Shown piece after piece: positions 15,343 through 22,737 of a DNA stretch of 37,394 bases. Source of the DNA: Lachnospiraceae bacterium (GTDB lineage: Bacteria > Bacillota > Clostridia > Lachnospirales > Lachnospiraceae); contig JAIDHZ010000058.1 of the NCBI GenBank assembly GCA_029052995.1, positions 1 to 37,394 on the forward strand, in the 5' to 3' direction. Every line of letters begins with the position of its first letter. The stretch's first letter is position 1. The notes beneath the pieces are model-generated. The model did not search any database and was not told the origin of the DNA. It saw nothing but the letters and a program-made list of their open reading frames with translations. The translations under genes were made by a program, and so were the position numbers.

Positions 15343-15483
15343 AAGCGGAGGGGCTGACTTATGAATCCTATTTCTCGTTTCGTCAAAGGTTATATAACAC
15401 TTTGGAAACAAATCCAATATTGCACATGAAACAATATCTTCTTTAGTTCCTTTTGCTTCTTTTCCACAATATGCACATAACAT
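15343..15483 (-). pseudogene. N-terminal fragment of an HNH-type zinc protein
   Basis: From ATG 15483 (AAGGA upstream) the minus frame reads MLCAYCGKEAKGTKEDIVSC, then AILDLFPKCYITFDETRNRI. This matches the CxYCG...TKEHI start of HNH-nuclease-like proteins. After about 47 codons the frame runs into antisense of the kinase gene, so the rest, including the catalytic part, is lost. Confidence 0.55.
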
Positions 15484-15496
15484 ATGTATAAATTCC

Positions 15497-15700
15497 TTAC
15501 TCTTGTTTCATCTGCCCTACAATCCGAATAAAACGCTCTTGTGCTTGACTATCGGTTTTAACAAGGTATTCATTAAATTTTCCGCTTGTAAGTAGGTTTA
15601 TGTAAGTTATTCTACAATAATGTTGTAGAAAATATAAATGCCGCTGTCCATATATACCGATTTCAAAATGTCCTGTGTCCGTACTCTTGATTATGGAGTG
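15497..15700 (-). pseudogene. TnpV remnant
   Basis: The minus frame reads GIYGQRHLYFLQHYCRITYI, then NLLTSGKFNEYLVKTDSQAQ, then ERFIRIVGQMKQE, and stops at TAA 15499-15497. This matches the core and C-terminus of TnpV, a small protein of Firmicutes mobile elements. The N-terminus is degenerate and no start codon remains. The HNH fragment follows it on the same strand, so both probably arrived on one element. Confidence 0.75.
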
Positions 15701-15828
15701 CTAAAACTATTGTTTATTTCAATATTTTTAGCACCTTGCTAATTGAATAAAGGCTTTGCACCTTAACCGCTTATCTGTTATAATCAAGATATCATATTAC
15801 GGCACATATATAGAAAGTAGGTGATTAA

Positions 15829-15894
15829 ATGGCTATGACTGATAGCCAATTCAAATTCCAATTTTTTTACAACTTTCTCTTAGCTTGGTATTAG
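15829..15894 (+). pseudogene. Short ORF, probable 5' gene remnant
   Basis: 21 codons (MAMTDSQFKFQFFYNFLLAW plus Y) with an AGTAGGTG ribosome-site candidate before ATG 15829. MAMTDSQFK resembles the start of small proteins on Firmicutes integrative elements. It ends early at TAG, so it is probably a broken start. It lies between mobile-element fossils. Confidence 0.35.
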
Positions 15895-16023
15895 TATATA
15901 GGTTGTTACGAAACGTAGGTCAGTGCGTGTTGTAATTCTTGTCCCATTCTTCAAAAAAGTACAATGTTTGCACACGATGTTCCCTTATACGTCTTTTCAG
16001 GAAATCCGAAAACATATGTGCAT
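15890..16023 (-). pseudogene. PhzF-like N-terminal remnant
   Basis: The minus frame reads TYVFGFPEKTYKGTSCANIV and then, after a one-base shift, LFEEWDKNYNTH. This resembles the N-terminal strand and helix of PhzF-family isomerases (FxxKPFKGNPAAVVLLEEWL pattern). It is short, frameshifted and without a ribosome site. Confidence 0.35.
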
Positions 16024-16061
16024 TTAAAAGGATAATTTGACAAATTTTCATATGATGCAAT

Positions 16062-16116
16062 CTTAAGGTTAGCTTAAGGTTGCATTTATTTTTTCTTAAA
16101 GAGGAAGGCTTATGAT
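16062..16116 (+). promoter_or_regulatory. Tandem-repeat activator site and -10 before the ABC-protease operon
   Basis: CTTAAGGTTAG (16062-16072) and CTTAAGGTTGC (16073-16083) are 11-bp direct repeats. TATGAT (16111-16116), a good -10, lies 27 bases downstream. This copies the spacing found before the lantibiotic operon at 12848-12900, and both repeats share TAAGGT. TTGACA at 16037-16042 is a separate -35-like sequence with no matching -10. Transcription starting near 16123 would exclude ATG 16112 as the start codon of the first gene. Confidence 0.65.
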
Positions 16117-16252
16117 AGGGAATATAAGGAAGTCACAACATCTGATATACTGGATATGCGGTAAGGGGTGTCATATTTGCAGAAAGCATATTCCTTTTTT
16201 GATAATACCGGAAACAGATGAAGGGCTTGGAAAAACAGAAAGGATAATAGCG

Positions 16253-16936
16253 ATGATTACATTATCACATCTTACAAAAACCTATAAAGGGAAAAGGGTG
16301 GTGGATGATCTGTCATTTACTTTAAGGAAAGGAACGCTCTTTGCGCTACTTGGCAGTAACGGAGCAGGGAAAAGCACCACCATTAAAATGATTCTCGGGT
16401 TAGTGAGGAAGGATAGCGGTGAAATGGTCATTCCGAAGGGAACAACGATTGGTTACTCGCCGGAAACACCGTATTTTCCTACATTTCTGACCGGATTGGA
16501 GGTGCTTCAATATTATGGGGAACTGCAAAAGATTCCAAAGGAAGAATTAAAGGAAACGTGCGGACGTTTGATGGAGCTTGTGAGCCTCTCCCCGGATAAG
16601 ACAAAGATTAAGGTTTATTCGAAGGGAATGCTGCAGCGGCTGGCTCTTGCCCAGGCACTTCTCGGTAATCCGCAGGTATTAATATTGGATGAGCCCTGTG
16701 CAGGAATGGATGCTATGGGGAGGATTGAAATGATTGAGATTATTGCAGGACTCAAAAAACAGGGGAAAACGATTCTTATGAATTCCCACATTTTAAGTGA
16801 TATGGAAAAGGTTTGTGACGAGGGAATCATCATGCAACAGGGAAAGGTCATGCGGACCTTTACAAAGGAAGAAATTGGTGAAGAGGGGAGCTTAGAGGAT
16901 ATTTTTGTAAAGACGATAGGAGGGAGTGCGAAATGA
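16253..16936 (+). CDS. ABC transporter ATP-binding protein
   Basis: 227 residues. Walker A GSNGAGKS (34-41), signature YSKGMLQRL (122-130), Walker B VLILDEP (142-148), H-loop His179. At the Q-loop region the sequence is GYSPETPYF. It belongs to the BcrA/NatA-like export ATPases. The frame also opens at ATG 16112, but that codon lies inside the -10 box, and AAGGATAA fits ATG 16253. It overlaps the permease start by 4 bases (ATGA 16933-16936). It drives the permease of the protease-containing operon. Confidence 0.9.
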   Translation: MITLSHLTKTYKGKRVVDDLSFTLRKGTLFALLGSNGAGKSTTIKMILGLVRKDSGEMVIPKGTTIGYSPETPYFPTFLTGLEVLQYYGELQKIPKEELKETCGRLMELVSLSPDKTKIKVYSKGMLQRLALAQALLGNPQVLILDEPCAGMDAMGRIEMIEIIAGLKKQGKTILMNSHILSDMEKVCDEGIIMQQGKVMRTFTKEEIGEEGSLEDIFVKTIGGSAK

Positions 16937-17691
16937 GAGTCATCCTTATCAGCGCATTAAGAGAACGAATACGGAGAAAAGAGTTGTATATCGTTGTTGC
17001 AATCGGTATATTTCTGATTCTGTTATGCAGTAGTGATGGTACCAGTATCACAATGAACGGGGAGCCGGTTACCGGTTTTAATAATATGTTTATGGTTATG
17101 CATGTACTGGTGAATGCAATCGGTTGTATATTGGCAGTGATGTTAAGTGTAAAAACTATTCCCAATGAGTATGAGCGTAAAAACAGTCATCTTGTATGGG
17201 TACGGAGAATCAGCCAGACAGCCTATCATGGAGGACTGGCTGCCGCAAATGTGCTTGCATCTGTGATTTCGGTTGGAGTTCTCTATATGATACTTGCCAT
17301 TTATGTGATGGCAAACGGTTATACAGAACGTCTTTTTGCGATGCTTCCTGCATTTTGTTTGATTGCAGTCAATGTTTCTATGGTTAGTCTGTTAGTCAGT
17401 GTATTAAGTATCCGGCTGCCGGGTATGGCAGTAGGTGCACTCGGTATTTTGTTTGCAGGTCTCGGTATTTTTCATGGATTATTGGAAATATTTAAAAGCA
17501 TGGCTGGCGGTATTGGTGGGAAATGTATGTCTGTTCTCTTGCGGCTCGTTCCGGATTTACATGGAATCCAAAAGCAGGCATATAATTTGGTAATTGGTAA
17601 ACAGGTGGAGCTGCATTTGCTCTTTATAGGTCTTCTGGCAATATGGATTTTTTCGCTTGGCTTGTTTGTATTTAGAAGAAAAGAGGCATAG
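16933..17691 (+). CDS. ABC-2 type permease
   Basis: 252 residues with six hydrophobic helices. The short cytoplasmic start MRVILISALRERIRRKELYI precedes helix 1. The first outside loop (DGTSITMNGEPVTGFN) is short, and the last helix ends in RRKEA. It is coupled to the ATPase by a 4-base overlap. Only one permease gene is present, so it probably works as a homodimer. The substrate is unknown. The next gene encodes a secreted-type protease, so a peptide substrate is plausible. Confidence 0.85.
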   Translation: MRVILISALRERIRRKELYIVVAIGIFLILLCSSDGTSITMNGEPVTGFNNMFMVMHVLVNAIGCILAVMLSVKTIPNEYERKNSHLVWVRRISQTAYHGGLAAANVLASVISVGVLYMILAIYVMANGYTERLFAMLPAFCLIAVNVSMVSLLVSVLSIRLPGMAVGALGILFAGLGIFHGLLEIFKSMAGGIGGKCMSVLLRLVPDLHGIQKQAYNLVIGKQVELHLLFIGLLAIWIFSLGLFVFRRKEA

Positions 17692-17706
17692 AAAGGGGAG
17701 ATTTTG

Positions 17707-18696
17707 ATGAAGCTCTGGAAAATCGGATACGCTGTAATGGGTATCGTATTTGCAGCGGGCAGTATGATTACTGGGGAATATGGATTATCGGAGGTAGACA
17801 GAGAAATATATGACACTGCGGTTTCCTTAGATTCGGATATGCAAAACATAGGATTTGAAGATTTTTCTGTAAAGGATTATAAGGTACGGTTTTATGATGG
17901 GAAGCATGATTATGTAGTGGTGCCCAGTGATGAACCTGAGGCGCCGGCAAACGTTGTCAAAGAACAGGCTGTGTTAGATGTATTTGCCGGGACGACGATT
18001 GATGTGGATGGAGAGTATCAGGTACTGCTGCCGTCTTATGGACAGTTTTCCAACCTCTTTGACGTGTTGGGAACAGCGGAAACGGTTACTCAGGGGATGA
18101 CCGAAGGAACAATGGCATTTACGGAAGATTCCTACAGCAGAAATTCTCAGGTAGCAACCATATGGCATGAGGCATTTCATGCGTGGCAGTACACAAAATG
18201 GCAGAAGGAGATTGATGCGGTGACGAAGCGGATGAATCTAAGTGCCGAGGAGAGCAGGGAAGATATCATTGTAAAGGAAGTGGATTCTGATCAGGAGATG
18301 GTAACAGCCTTTGAGCAGGAAATGAAACTGATTACGGAAGCATATGAGGAGACAGCGACAGAAAGAAAAAAAGAAAAGATTAGTCAGGTGTTAGAGATAG
18401 CAGAACAGCGGGAGAAATATTTATCAGATTCTGTCAATGCCATGGAATATTTTCTTGAAGATTTGGAGGGAAGTGCCATGTATGTCGAGAGTATGGTATA
18501 CCGTAAACTGGAAGGAGAAGCAACTTGGAAAGAATATTACTTAGGTGAGTTTTCGTATGAAAATGGAAGTGGAAAATATTATCATCTGGGTATGTTAAAA
18601 AGTCTTCTGTTAGATGAAATGCTGCCGGGATGGCAGAGCAGATTTTCTGCTAGCTACGGACTCAATAAACTGCTTTATGAATGTGTGCAGGAATAG
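17707..18696 (+). CDS. Membrane-anchored zinc metalloprotease-like protein (HExxH)
   Basis: 329 residues. The N-terminus KLWKIGYAVMGIVFAAGSMI is a signal anchor or uncleaved signal, so the domain is outside the cell. The zinc site is HEAFH (about 154-158) in IWHEAFHAWQYTKW, with a helix 96-100 residues later (LEDLEGSAMYVES) that could supply the third ligand Glu, as in gluzincins. The middle helix is long and Glu/Lys-rich. ATG 17707 has AAAGGGGAG upstream. The gene is 15 bases after the permease, in one operon. I infer a surface peptidase acting with the transporter on an antimicrobial or signal peptide. The exact family was not recognised. Confidence 0.75.
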   Translation: MKLWKIGYAVMGIVFAAGSMITGEYGLSEVDREIYDTAVSLDSDMQNIGFEDFSVKDYKVRFYDGKHDYVVVPSDEPEAPANVVKEQAVLDVFAGTTIDVDGEYQVLLPSYGQFSNLFDVLGTAETVTQGMTEGTMAFTEDSYSRNSQVATIWHEAFHAWQYTKWQKEIDAVTKRMNLSAEESREDIIVKEVDSDQEMVTAFEQEMKLITEAYEETATERKKEKISQVLEIAEQREKYLSDSVNAMEYFLEDLEGSAMYVESMVYRKLEGEATWKEYYLGEFSYENGSGKYYHLGMLKSLLLDEMLPGWQSRFSASYGLNKLLYECVQE

Positions 18697-18713
18697 GTTA
18701 TTTTTTACTCATT

Positions 18714-18735
18714 AGCCCGCCGTTTGTTGCGGGCT
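18714..18735 (+). terminator. Probable terminator after the protease gene
   Basis: AGCCCGC (18714-18720) and GCGGGCT (18729-18735) form a 7-bp GC-rich stem with an 8-base loop, followed by a poor T-run (TGTTGACTT). It may only partly stop transcription. Confidence 0.55.
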
Positions 18736-18737
18736 TG

Positions 18738-18766
18738 TTGACTTCTAATCAGGTACAGGATATAGT
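18738..18766 (+). promoter_or_regulatory. Promoter for the second two-component system
   Basis: TTGACT (18738-18743), 17 bases, TATAGT (18761-18766). Strong constitutive-type spacing. It lies directly after the terminator-like hairpin, so the regulator and kinase have their own start. Confidence 0.75.
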
Positions 18767-18804
18767 TGTGAAAGGATACAATATGGAAAGGGAAGCATTT
18801 ATAT

Positions 18805-19509
18805 ATGAAGGATGGAAGATTTGTCATTCTGGCAGCAGATGATGAGGTGGAGCTTTTAGCAGCACTGGAATTATTTATGGAAAAAGAGAATATGCAGTTA
18901 ATTAAGGCAGCAGATGGTGTAGCTGCCTTAGAACTGTTTGAAAAATTTCAGCCGGATCTTGTGCTATTGGATGTTATGATGCCGGGGCTTGACGGATTTG
19001 CGGTATTAAGAAAAATTAGAGAGCAGAGTAGAGTGCCTGCCCTAATGATGACGGCAAGAACGGAGGATTATGATAAAATACTGGGACTGGAGCTTGGAGC
19101 AGACGATTATATTACCAAGCCATATAATCCGTTGGAGGTAATGGCACGGGTAAAAGCACAGCTTCGGCGGTGTTATGACTATCAGGAGCAGAAAGAAGAA
19201 ACGGAGGTACTATATGCCTTTGATCTGGAACTGAATCTGGCAGAGTGTCAGGTACGGAAAAAAGGGACAGAGATTTCCCTTACAAAGACAGAGTTTAGAA
19301 TTTTAGAGCTTTTGATGAAAACACCGGGACGTATTTATACAAAACAGCAGATTTTTGATTATTCATGAGAGGACACCTATATGGGAGATGACAGTACCAT
19401 AATGGTGCATATCAGCAATCTTAGGAACAAGATTGAAGATGAGCCGAAAAAGCCGAAAATAATCAAGACAATTAAGGGATTAGGATATAAATTTGAAAAA
19501 GAGAAGTAG
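18805..19509 (+). pseudogene. OmpR-family response regulator interrupted by in-frame TGA
   Basis: The frame encodes a full 234-residue regulator apart from TGA at 19366-19368 (codon 188). The receiver domain has Asp12-Asp13, phosphoacceptor Asp56 (VLLDVMMPGL), Thr83 and Lys105. The winged-helix domain begins normally (ISLTKTEFRILELLMKTPGR). The codon after IFDYS is normally Trp in this family (here TGA for TGG). The same frame then continues EDTYMGDDSTIMVHISNLRN to the usual ending IKGLGYKFEKEK and TAG 19507-19509. The truncated product lacks the recognition helix. It could be a recent nonsense mutation, a sequencing error, or read-through. The kinase downstream is intact. Confidence 0.85.
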
Positions 19510-19597
19510 GACGGATGCCTGACTGCTGACAGTACGGCAGGTAACGATGCGTCGGGTTTGTGATGGGCAATAATCGGATGTTATGGGGGGAGAGGCT

Positions 19598-21046
19598 ATG
19601 GTACAGGGGAACAGAAAGGAAAAAAGGAAGAAGGGGAGCATATTTTGGAAATTAATCGTAAGTTATGTCATTTTTTCCATGATTGCCATTGTTGTCACAA
19701 TGATCAGTGTGGCGGTATCTATTTTCATTTCCTTTGGTGGAAGTATAAATCCGTATTTTCCGGGGATTTTAGTGGAGGATGGTAAAATTGGGAATCTGAC
19801 AGAAATAGATAGTCTTGGCGGCTGGGTGGAAGAGCTGGATGAAAATTATCAGGTGGTAAACACATATGGAAGGAAACAGACGTCAGAGCAATCCTATACA
19901 CCGGAGCAGTTGCTCGCCATGACCGCACAGAAAAAGGCAGAGAGTATATATACATATGATAAACTGCCGGCTTCGGATCCTTCGGGTTATTATATATACT
20001 GGCAGCAGAGGGAAGGCGGATATTATCTCATGTTTTATCCGAGAGATTCCTTTATGATTACTTATAATTTTGATATTGATAAGGTGTTTACTACAAATGT
20101 GGGAAACGGAGTATTATTAGTGATACTTACGCTGCTATTGATTGATGTATTTTGCATGAGTTTTTATATTTTCAAAAAGATTAAGCGGCCATTGGATGGT
20201 CTGATATATGGTATGGAACGGGTGGAACAGGGAGAGGAAAAGGTGGAGTTTCCGTTACAGACCGAGCGTGAGTTTGTGGAGATTGGGGAAGCATTTAACC
20301 GGATGACAGAGCGGTTGGCATTGCAGAAGGCTGAAAATGAAAAAATGGCGAAAAGCCGTCAGAAAATGCTGTTGGAGTTATCCCACGATATTAAAACACC
20401 GGTAGCCACCATAAAAAGCTATGCCTCGGCGTTAGAGGAGGGAATGGTCCCGGAAGGAGAGCGTTTGAAATATTATCAGACAATTGCATTGAAGGCAGAC
20501 AGGGTAAATAATATGTCGGAAGATCTGTTTACTATGCTTAAGATGGAAAGCACGGATTATCCGTTAGAGCTTATCCGGATAGATTTTGCAGAGCTTACCC
20601 GCCAGATTTGTGCAGAATACTATGAAGAAATTACGGGAGCCGGATTTGTCTTTGATGTTGAGATTCCAGAGAATGCCATTTATGTAAAGGGAGATGAAAA
20701 GCTGCTCACGAGAGTAATTGGTAATCTGCTGATTAATGCGAAAAAGTATAACCGGACGGGCAGGCAGATTAAAATTAATATAAAGGAAGAGAAAAAGCAG
20801 GTGTGTCTTTCTGTTACAGATGACGGAGATTTGATTGAACAGGCAGTAAGGAATACCATGTTTACTGCCTTTGTCCGGGGAGAGAGTGCAAGAAACAGCA
20901 GCGGAGGAACAGGGCTTGGACTTGCAATTGCGAAAGCGGTTATGGAAAAGCATGGTGGAAGCATTTACTATAGGGAAGAGAACGGGTGTAATGTGTTTGG
21001 TCTGAGGCTGGCATTATCTGAGGGAACCCAGTTGCATATCTGTTGA
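19598..21046 (+). CDS. Sensor histidine kinase with HAMP domain
   Basis: 482 residues. Helix about 18-47, an outside sensor of about 120 residues, helix about 171-193, HAMP (KKIKRPLDGLIYGMERVEQG to EAFNRMTERLA), HisKA with His263 in ELSHDIKTPVA, and HATPase_c with NLLINAKKYN, a degenerate G1 (TDDGDLI) and GTGLGLAIAKAV. ATG 19598 is preferred over ATG 19583 because the GGGGGGAG run fits it. It follows the interrupted regulator by about 90 bases. It is the presumed sensor for the ABC-protease operon. With the regulator truncated, its output may be lost or passed to the regulator at 13192, whose predicted target repeat is similar. Confidence 0.9.
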   Translation: MVQGNRKEKRKKGSIFWKLIVSYVIFSMIAIVVTMISVAVSIFISFGGSINPYFPGILVEDGKIGNLTEIDSLGGWVEELDENYQVVNTYGRKQTSEQSYTPEQLLAMTAQKKAESIYTYDKLPASDPSGYYIYWQQREGGYYLMFYPRDSFMITYNFDIDKVFTTNVGNGVLLVILTLLLIDVFCMSFYIFKKIKRPLDGLIYGMERVEQGEEKVEFPLQTEREFVEIGEAFNRMTERLALQKAENEKMAKSRQKMLLELSHDIKTPVATIKSYASALEEGMVPEGERLKYYQTIALKADRVNNMSEDLFTMLKMESTDYPLELIRIDFAELTRQICAEYYEEITGAGFVFDVEIPENAIYVKGDEKLLTRVIGNLLINAKKYNRTGRQIKINIKEEKKQVCLSVTDDGDLIEQAVRNTMFTAFVRGESARNSSGGTGLGLAIAKAVMEKHGGSIYYREENGCNVFGLRLALSEGTQLHIC

Positions 21047-21071
21047 AAAAGAGATACTGTTAATGTACAAT
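21043..21071 (+). promoter_or_regulatory. Promoter for the zinc-ribbon gene
   Basis: TTGAAA (21043-21048), 17 bases, TACAAT (21066-21071). It overlaps the kinase stop codon. A start near 21079 favours ATG 21109 over ATG 21091. Confidence 0.7.
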
Positions 21072-21108
21072 ATAGTCATATTTACAAATTATGGGGTGTA
21101 GGGTAACA

Positions 21109-21477
21109 ATGAAACATGGTAAGAGGTATCAAAGATACAAAAAAAATATTAGAAAGTGGAATGCCTTTGGGACATGGCTGGATTATGTATGTCCGGAATG
21201 CGATAAAAAACAAACATTCTTTTTTGACAGGTATGATGCGGTATGTTGTGTATATTGTGACAGTTGGATTGATAAATCCTGTGGCGATCCGGACTGTCCA
21301 TTTTGTGCGAATAGACCAGATACTCCATCAGAAGCATTATTTTATCAAAAAGAGTGCAGGGGAATGAGAAAAGAATACATGAGAAAAAATTACCAGCATA
21401 AAGATAGTGGTGCTCAAAGACATCAAATGAGGAAAGAAGAATACCAGATTATAATGGAGAATAGGGAGTTACGCTAA
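21109..21477 (+). CDS. Cysteine-rich zinc-ribbon protein
   Basis: 122 residues. Metal-binding pairs are CPEC, CCVYC and CGDPDCPFC, enough for two zinc sites, flanked by basic N- and C-terminal helices (KHGKRYQRYKKNIRKW; MRKEEYQIIMENRELR). I recall similar uncharacterised proteins in Clostridia but no function. ATG 21109 has TAGGGT before it. After TAA 21475-21477 the same frame continues for 30 more codons, so the native gene may have been longer. It has its own promoter and stands apart from the kinase. Confidence 0.65.
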   Translation: MKHGKRYQRYKKNIRKWNAFGTWLDYVCPECDKKQTFFFDRYDAVCCVYCDSWIDKSCGDPDCPFCANRPDTPSEALFYQKECRGMRKEYMRKNYQHKDSGAQRHQMRKEEYQIIMENRELR

Positions 21478-21570
21478 GAGCAGGAGACGTATATTTCTTA
21501 TGCCAGTACAGATGATACAGTTTCATTTAATGAAAAATATGCGGATCAATATATGAAGAATGCAGACTGA
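21478..21570 (+). pseudogene. In-frame continuation or fragment after the zinc-ribbon gene
   Basis: Directly after TAA 21475-21477, in the same frame, come EQETYISYASTDDTVSFNEK and YADQYMKNAD, then TGA 21568-21570. It reads like a protein C-terminus. Either the zinc-ribbon gene was longer and gained a stop, or a separate gene stump sits here in frame by chance (1 in 3). Confidence 0.4.
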
Positions 21571-21590
21571 TAGGAATGGGGTGAATATAA

Positions 21591-22517
21591 ATCAAAACAA
21601 TCTCGTTAAGGAATCCGGTTTCGTTTAAGGATTTGAAAATAAAACATAGTATCGGACAGTATACCTTCGTTCGTGGGTGCATTGCGTATAATGACGAGGT
21701 TTATTTTCTCTTTTCAGAGCATGTACCAGAGAGGATTCAGGGGATGTTTGTGGATACACAGGCAAACACCAGATATATAGCAGTTCATGGTATTGTGGAT
21801 TGGATAAATGAAGAGCTGGTATATGATGAATGTCTTGACTTTGGTGTGCATGAAATGAACTATCACCATATACAGCCTGTTGGCGAAAATATATTGCTCC
21901 TTGGAGCCAGAAGCCGTCTGCAAAAAAATGGGATGTATGAGAAGAATGCCTGTATTGTAAATCGGCAGGGAGAAATTTTGCGGGCATTTTGCCTTGGTGA
22001 TGGAATTGAAAATTGTATTGTGACAAAGGATGAAAGAATTATTACCAGTTATTTTGATGAAGGCGTGTTTGGAGATGCGCCATTTGGAAATAAGGGATTG
22101 GTGGTTTGGGATTGTATGGGACACCGCATATGGGAGAATAAAAAATATGGGATTATGGACTGTTATGCGATAAATGTGGATGAATATGAGAATCTATGGT
22201 TTTATTATTACACAGAATTTGATTTGGTTCAGACAGATTTTAAGAGGGATATTGTGTATCACCCGGAAATAAAAGGAATGACAAAATTTCTGATTACAAA
22301 AGGGAGGCAGCTGCTATGTGATGGCGGTTATAATAATTATGGAGAGTTTTACAAGATGGATATTTTATATGACCGTTTAGGTGATAGGGAGTCCGTTAAT
22401 TTGGAGCATAATGGAAAAATTTTGCTCTTAAAGGATGCGTTTTTTCGCAGTTCTAAGGCAATATTTGTGGATAACAGAGAAAACATTTATTTTAAGGATA
22501 TAATGTACATAAATTAA
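21591..22517 (+). CDS. Hypothetical beta-rich repeat protein (propeller-like)
   Basis: About 308 residues with repeated short beta strands and GD turns (NILLLGARSR, GEILRAFCLGDGIENCIVTK, RIITSYFDEGVFGDA), which suggests a beta-propeller-like fold. I recall Clostridial relatives that begin MKTxSLKNP. The start is unusual. GGGGTG at 21579-21584 fits ATC 21591 (ATC AAA ACA ATC TCG), where relatives have ATG. TTG 21633 is the first conventional codon but is only one base from its ribosome site. The last codons and the stop lie in the structured repeat at 22499. No signal peptide. Function unknown. Confidence 0.6.
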   Translation: MKTISLRNPVSFKDLKIKHSIGQYTFVRGCIAYNDEVYFLFSEHVPERIQGMFVDTQANTRYIAVHGIVDWINEELVYDECLDFGVHEMNYHHIQPVGENILLLGARSRLQKNGMYEKNACIVNRQGEILRAFCLGDGIENCIVTKDERIITSYFDEGVFGDAPFGNKGLVVWDCMGHRIWENKKYGIMDCYAINVDEYENLWFYYYTEFDLVQTDFKRDIVYHPEIKGMTKFLITKGRQLLCDGGYNNYGEFYKMDILYDRLGDRESVNLEHNGKILLLKDAFFRSSKAIFVDNRENIYFKDIMYIN

Positions 22518-22567
22518 CTAGCTTGCAAGGGTGAATTTGTGTGCATTAATGAATGTGCGGAGCACAT
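22499..22567 (+). repeat. Fourth copy of the structured repeat
   Basis: The 14-base arm AATGTACATAAATT (22502-22515) pairs fully, allowing G-U, with AATTTGTGTGCATT (22534-22547), around a loop containing CTAGCTTGCAAG. A second hairpin ATGTGC-GGA-GCACAT (22553-22567) follows. The order (A-T stem, TTGCAA-type loop, then a GAGC/GCAC hairpin and ATGAT) matches the last unit at 13072-13146. The repeat supplies the stop codon of the preceding gene. Confidence 0.55.
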
Positions 22568-22577
22568 GATTTAATAT

Positions 22578-22685
22578 ATGTATAGTGTGCTGGAAAGGAT
22601 AAATGTATGTCTGGCAGCCTCTAAGATATATGAAAAGTTAAAGAAGCAGTATGGATTCAAAAAAATCGAAATGAGAGAAACATAA
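22578..22685 (+). pseudogene. Short ORF resembling a GNAT C-terminus
   Basis: 35 codons from ATG 22578, reading MYSVLERINVCLAASKIYEK then LKKQYGFKKIEMRET. The YGFKKIEM ending resembles the last strand of GNAT acetyltransferases. There is only a distant weak ribosome site. It is probably a gene remnant beside the repeat copy. Confidence 0.3.
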
Positions 22686-22737
22686 GAAAAAATGAGCTTC
22701 GCAATTACCTAAAAAGGGTGGGAAAGAGGATGATCAA

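Noticed and set aside
16112-16252. 47-codon N-terminal extension of the ABC ATPase starting at ATG 16112
   Set aside because: The ATG lies within the predicted -10 box TATGAT, the ATPase family starts at MITLSHLTKTY, and ATG 16253 has its own ribosome site.
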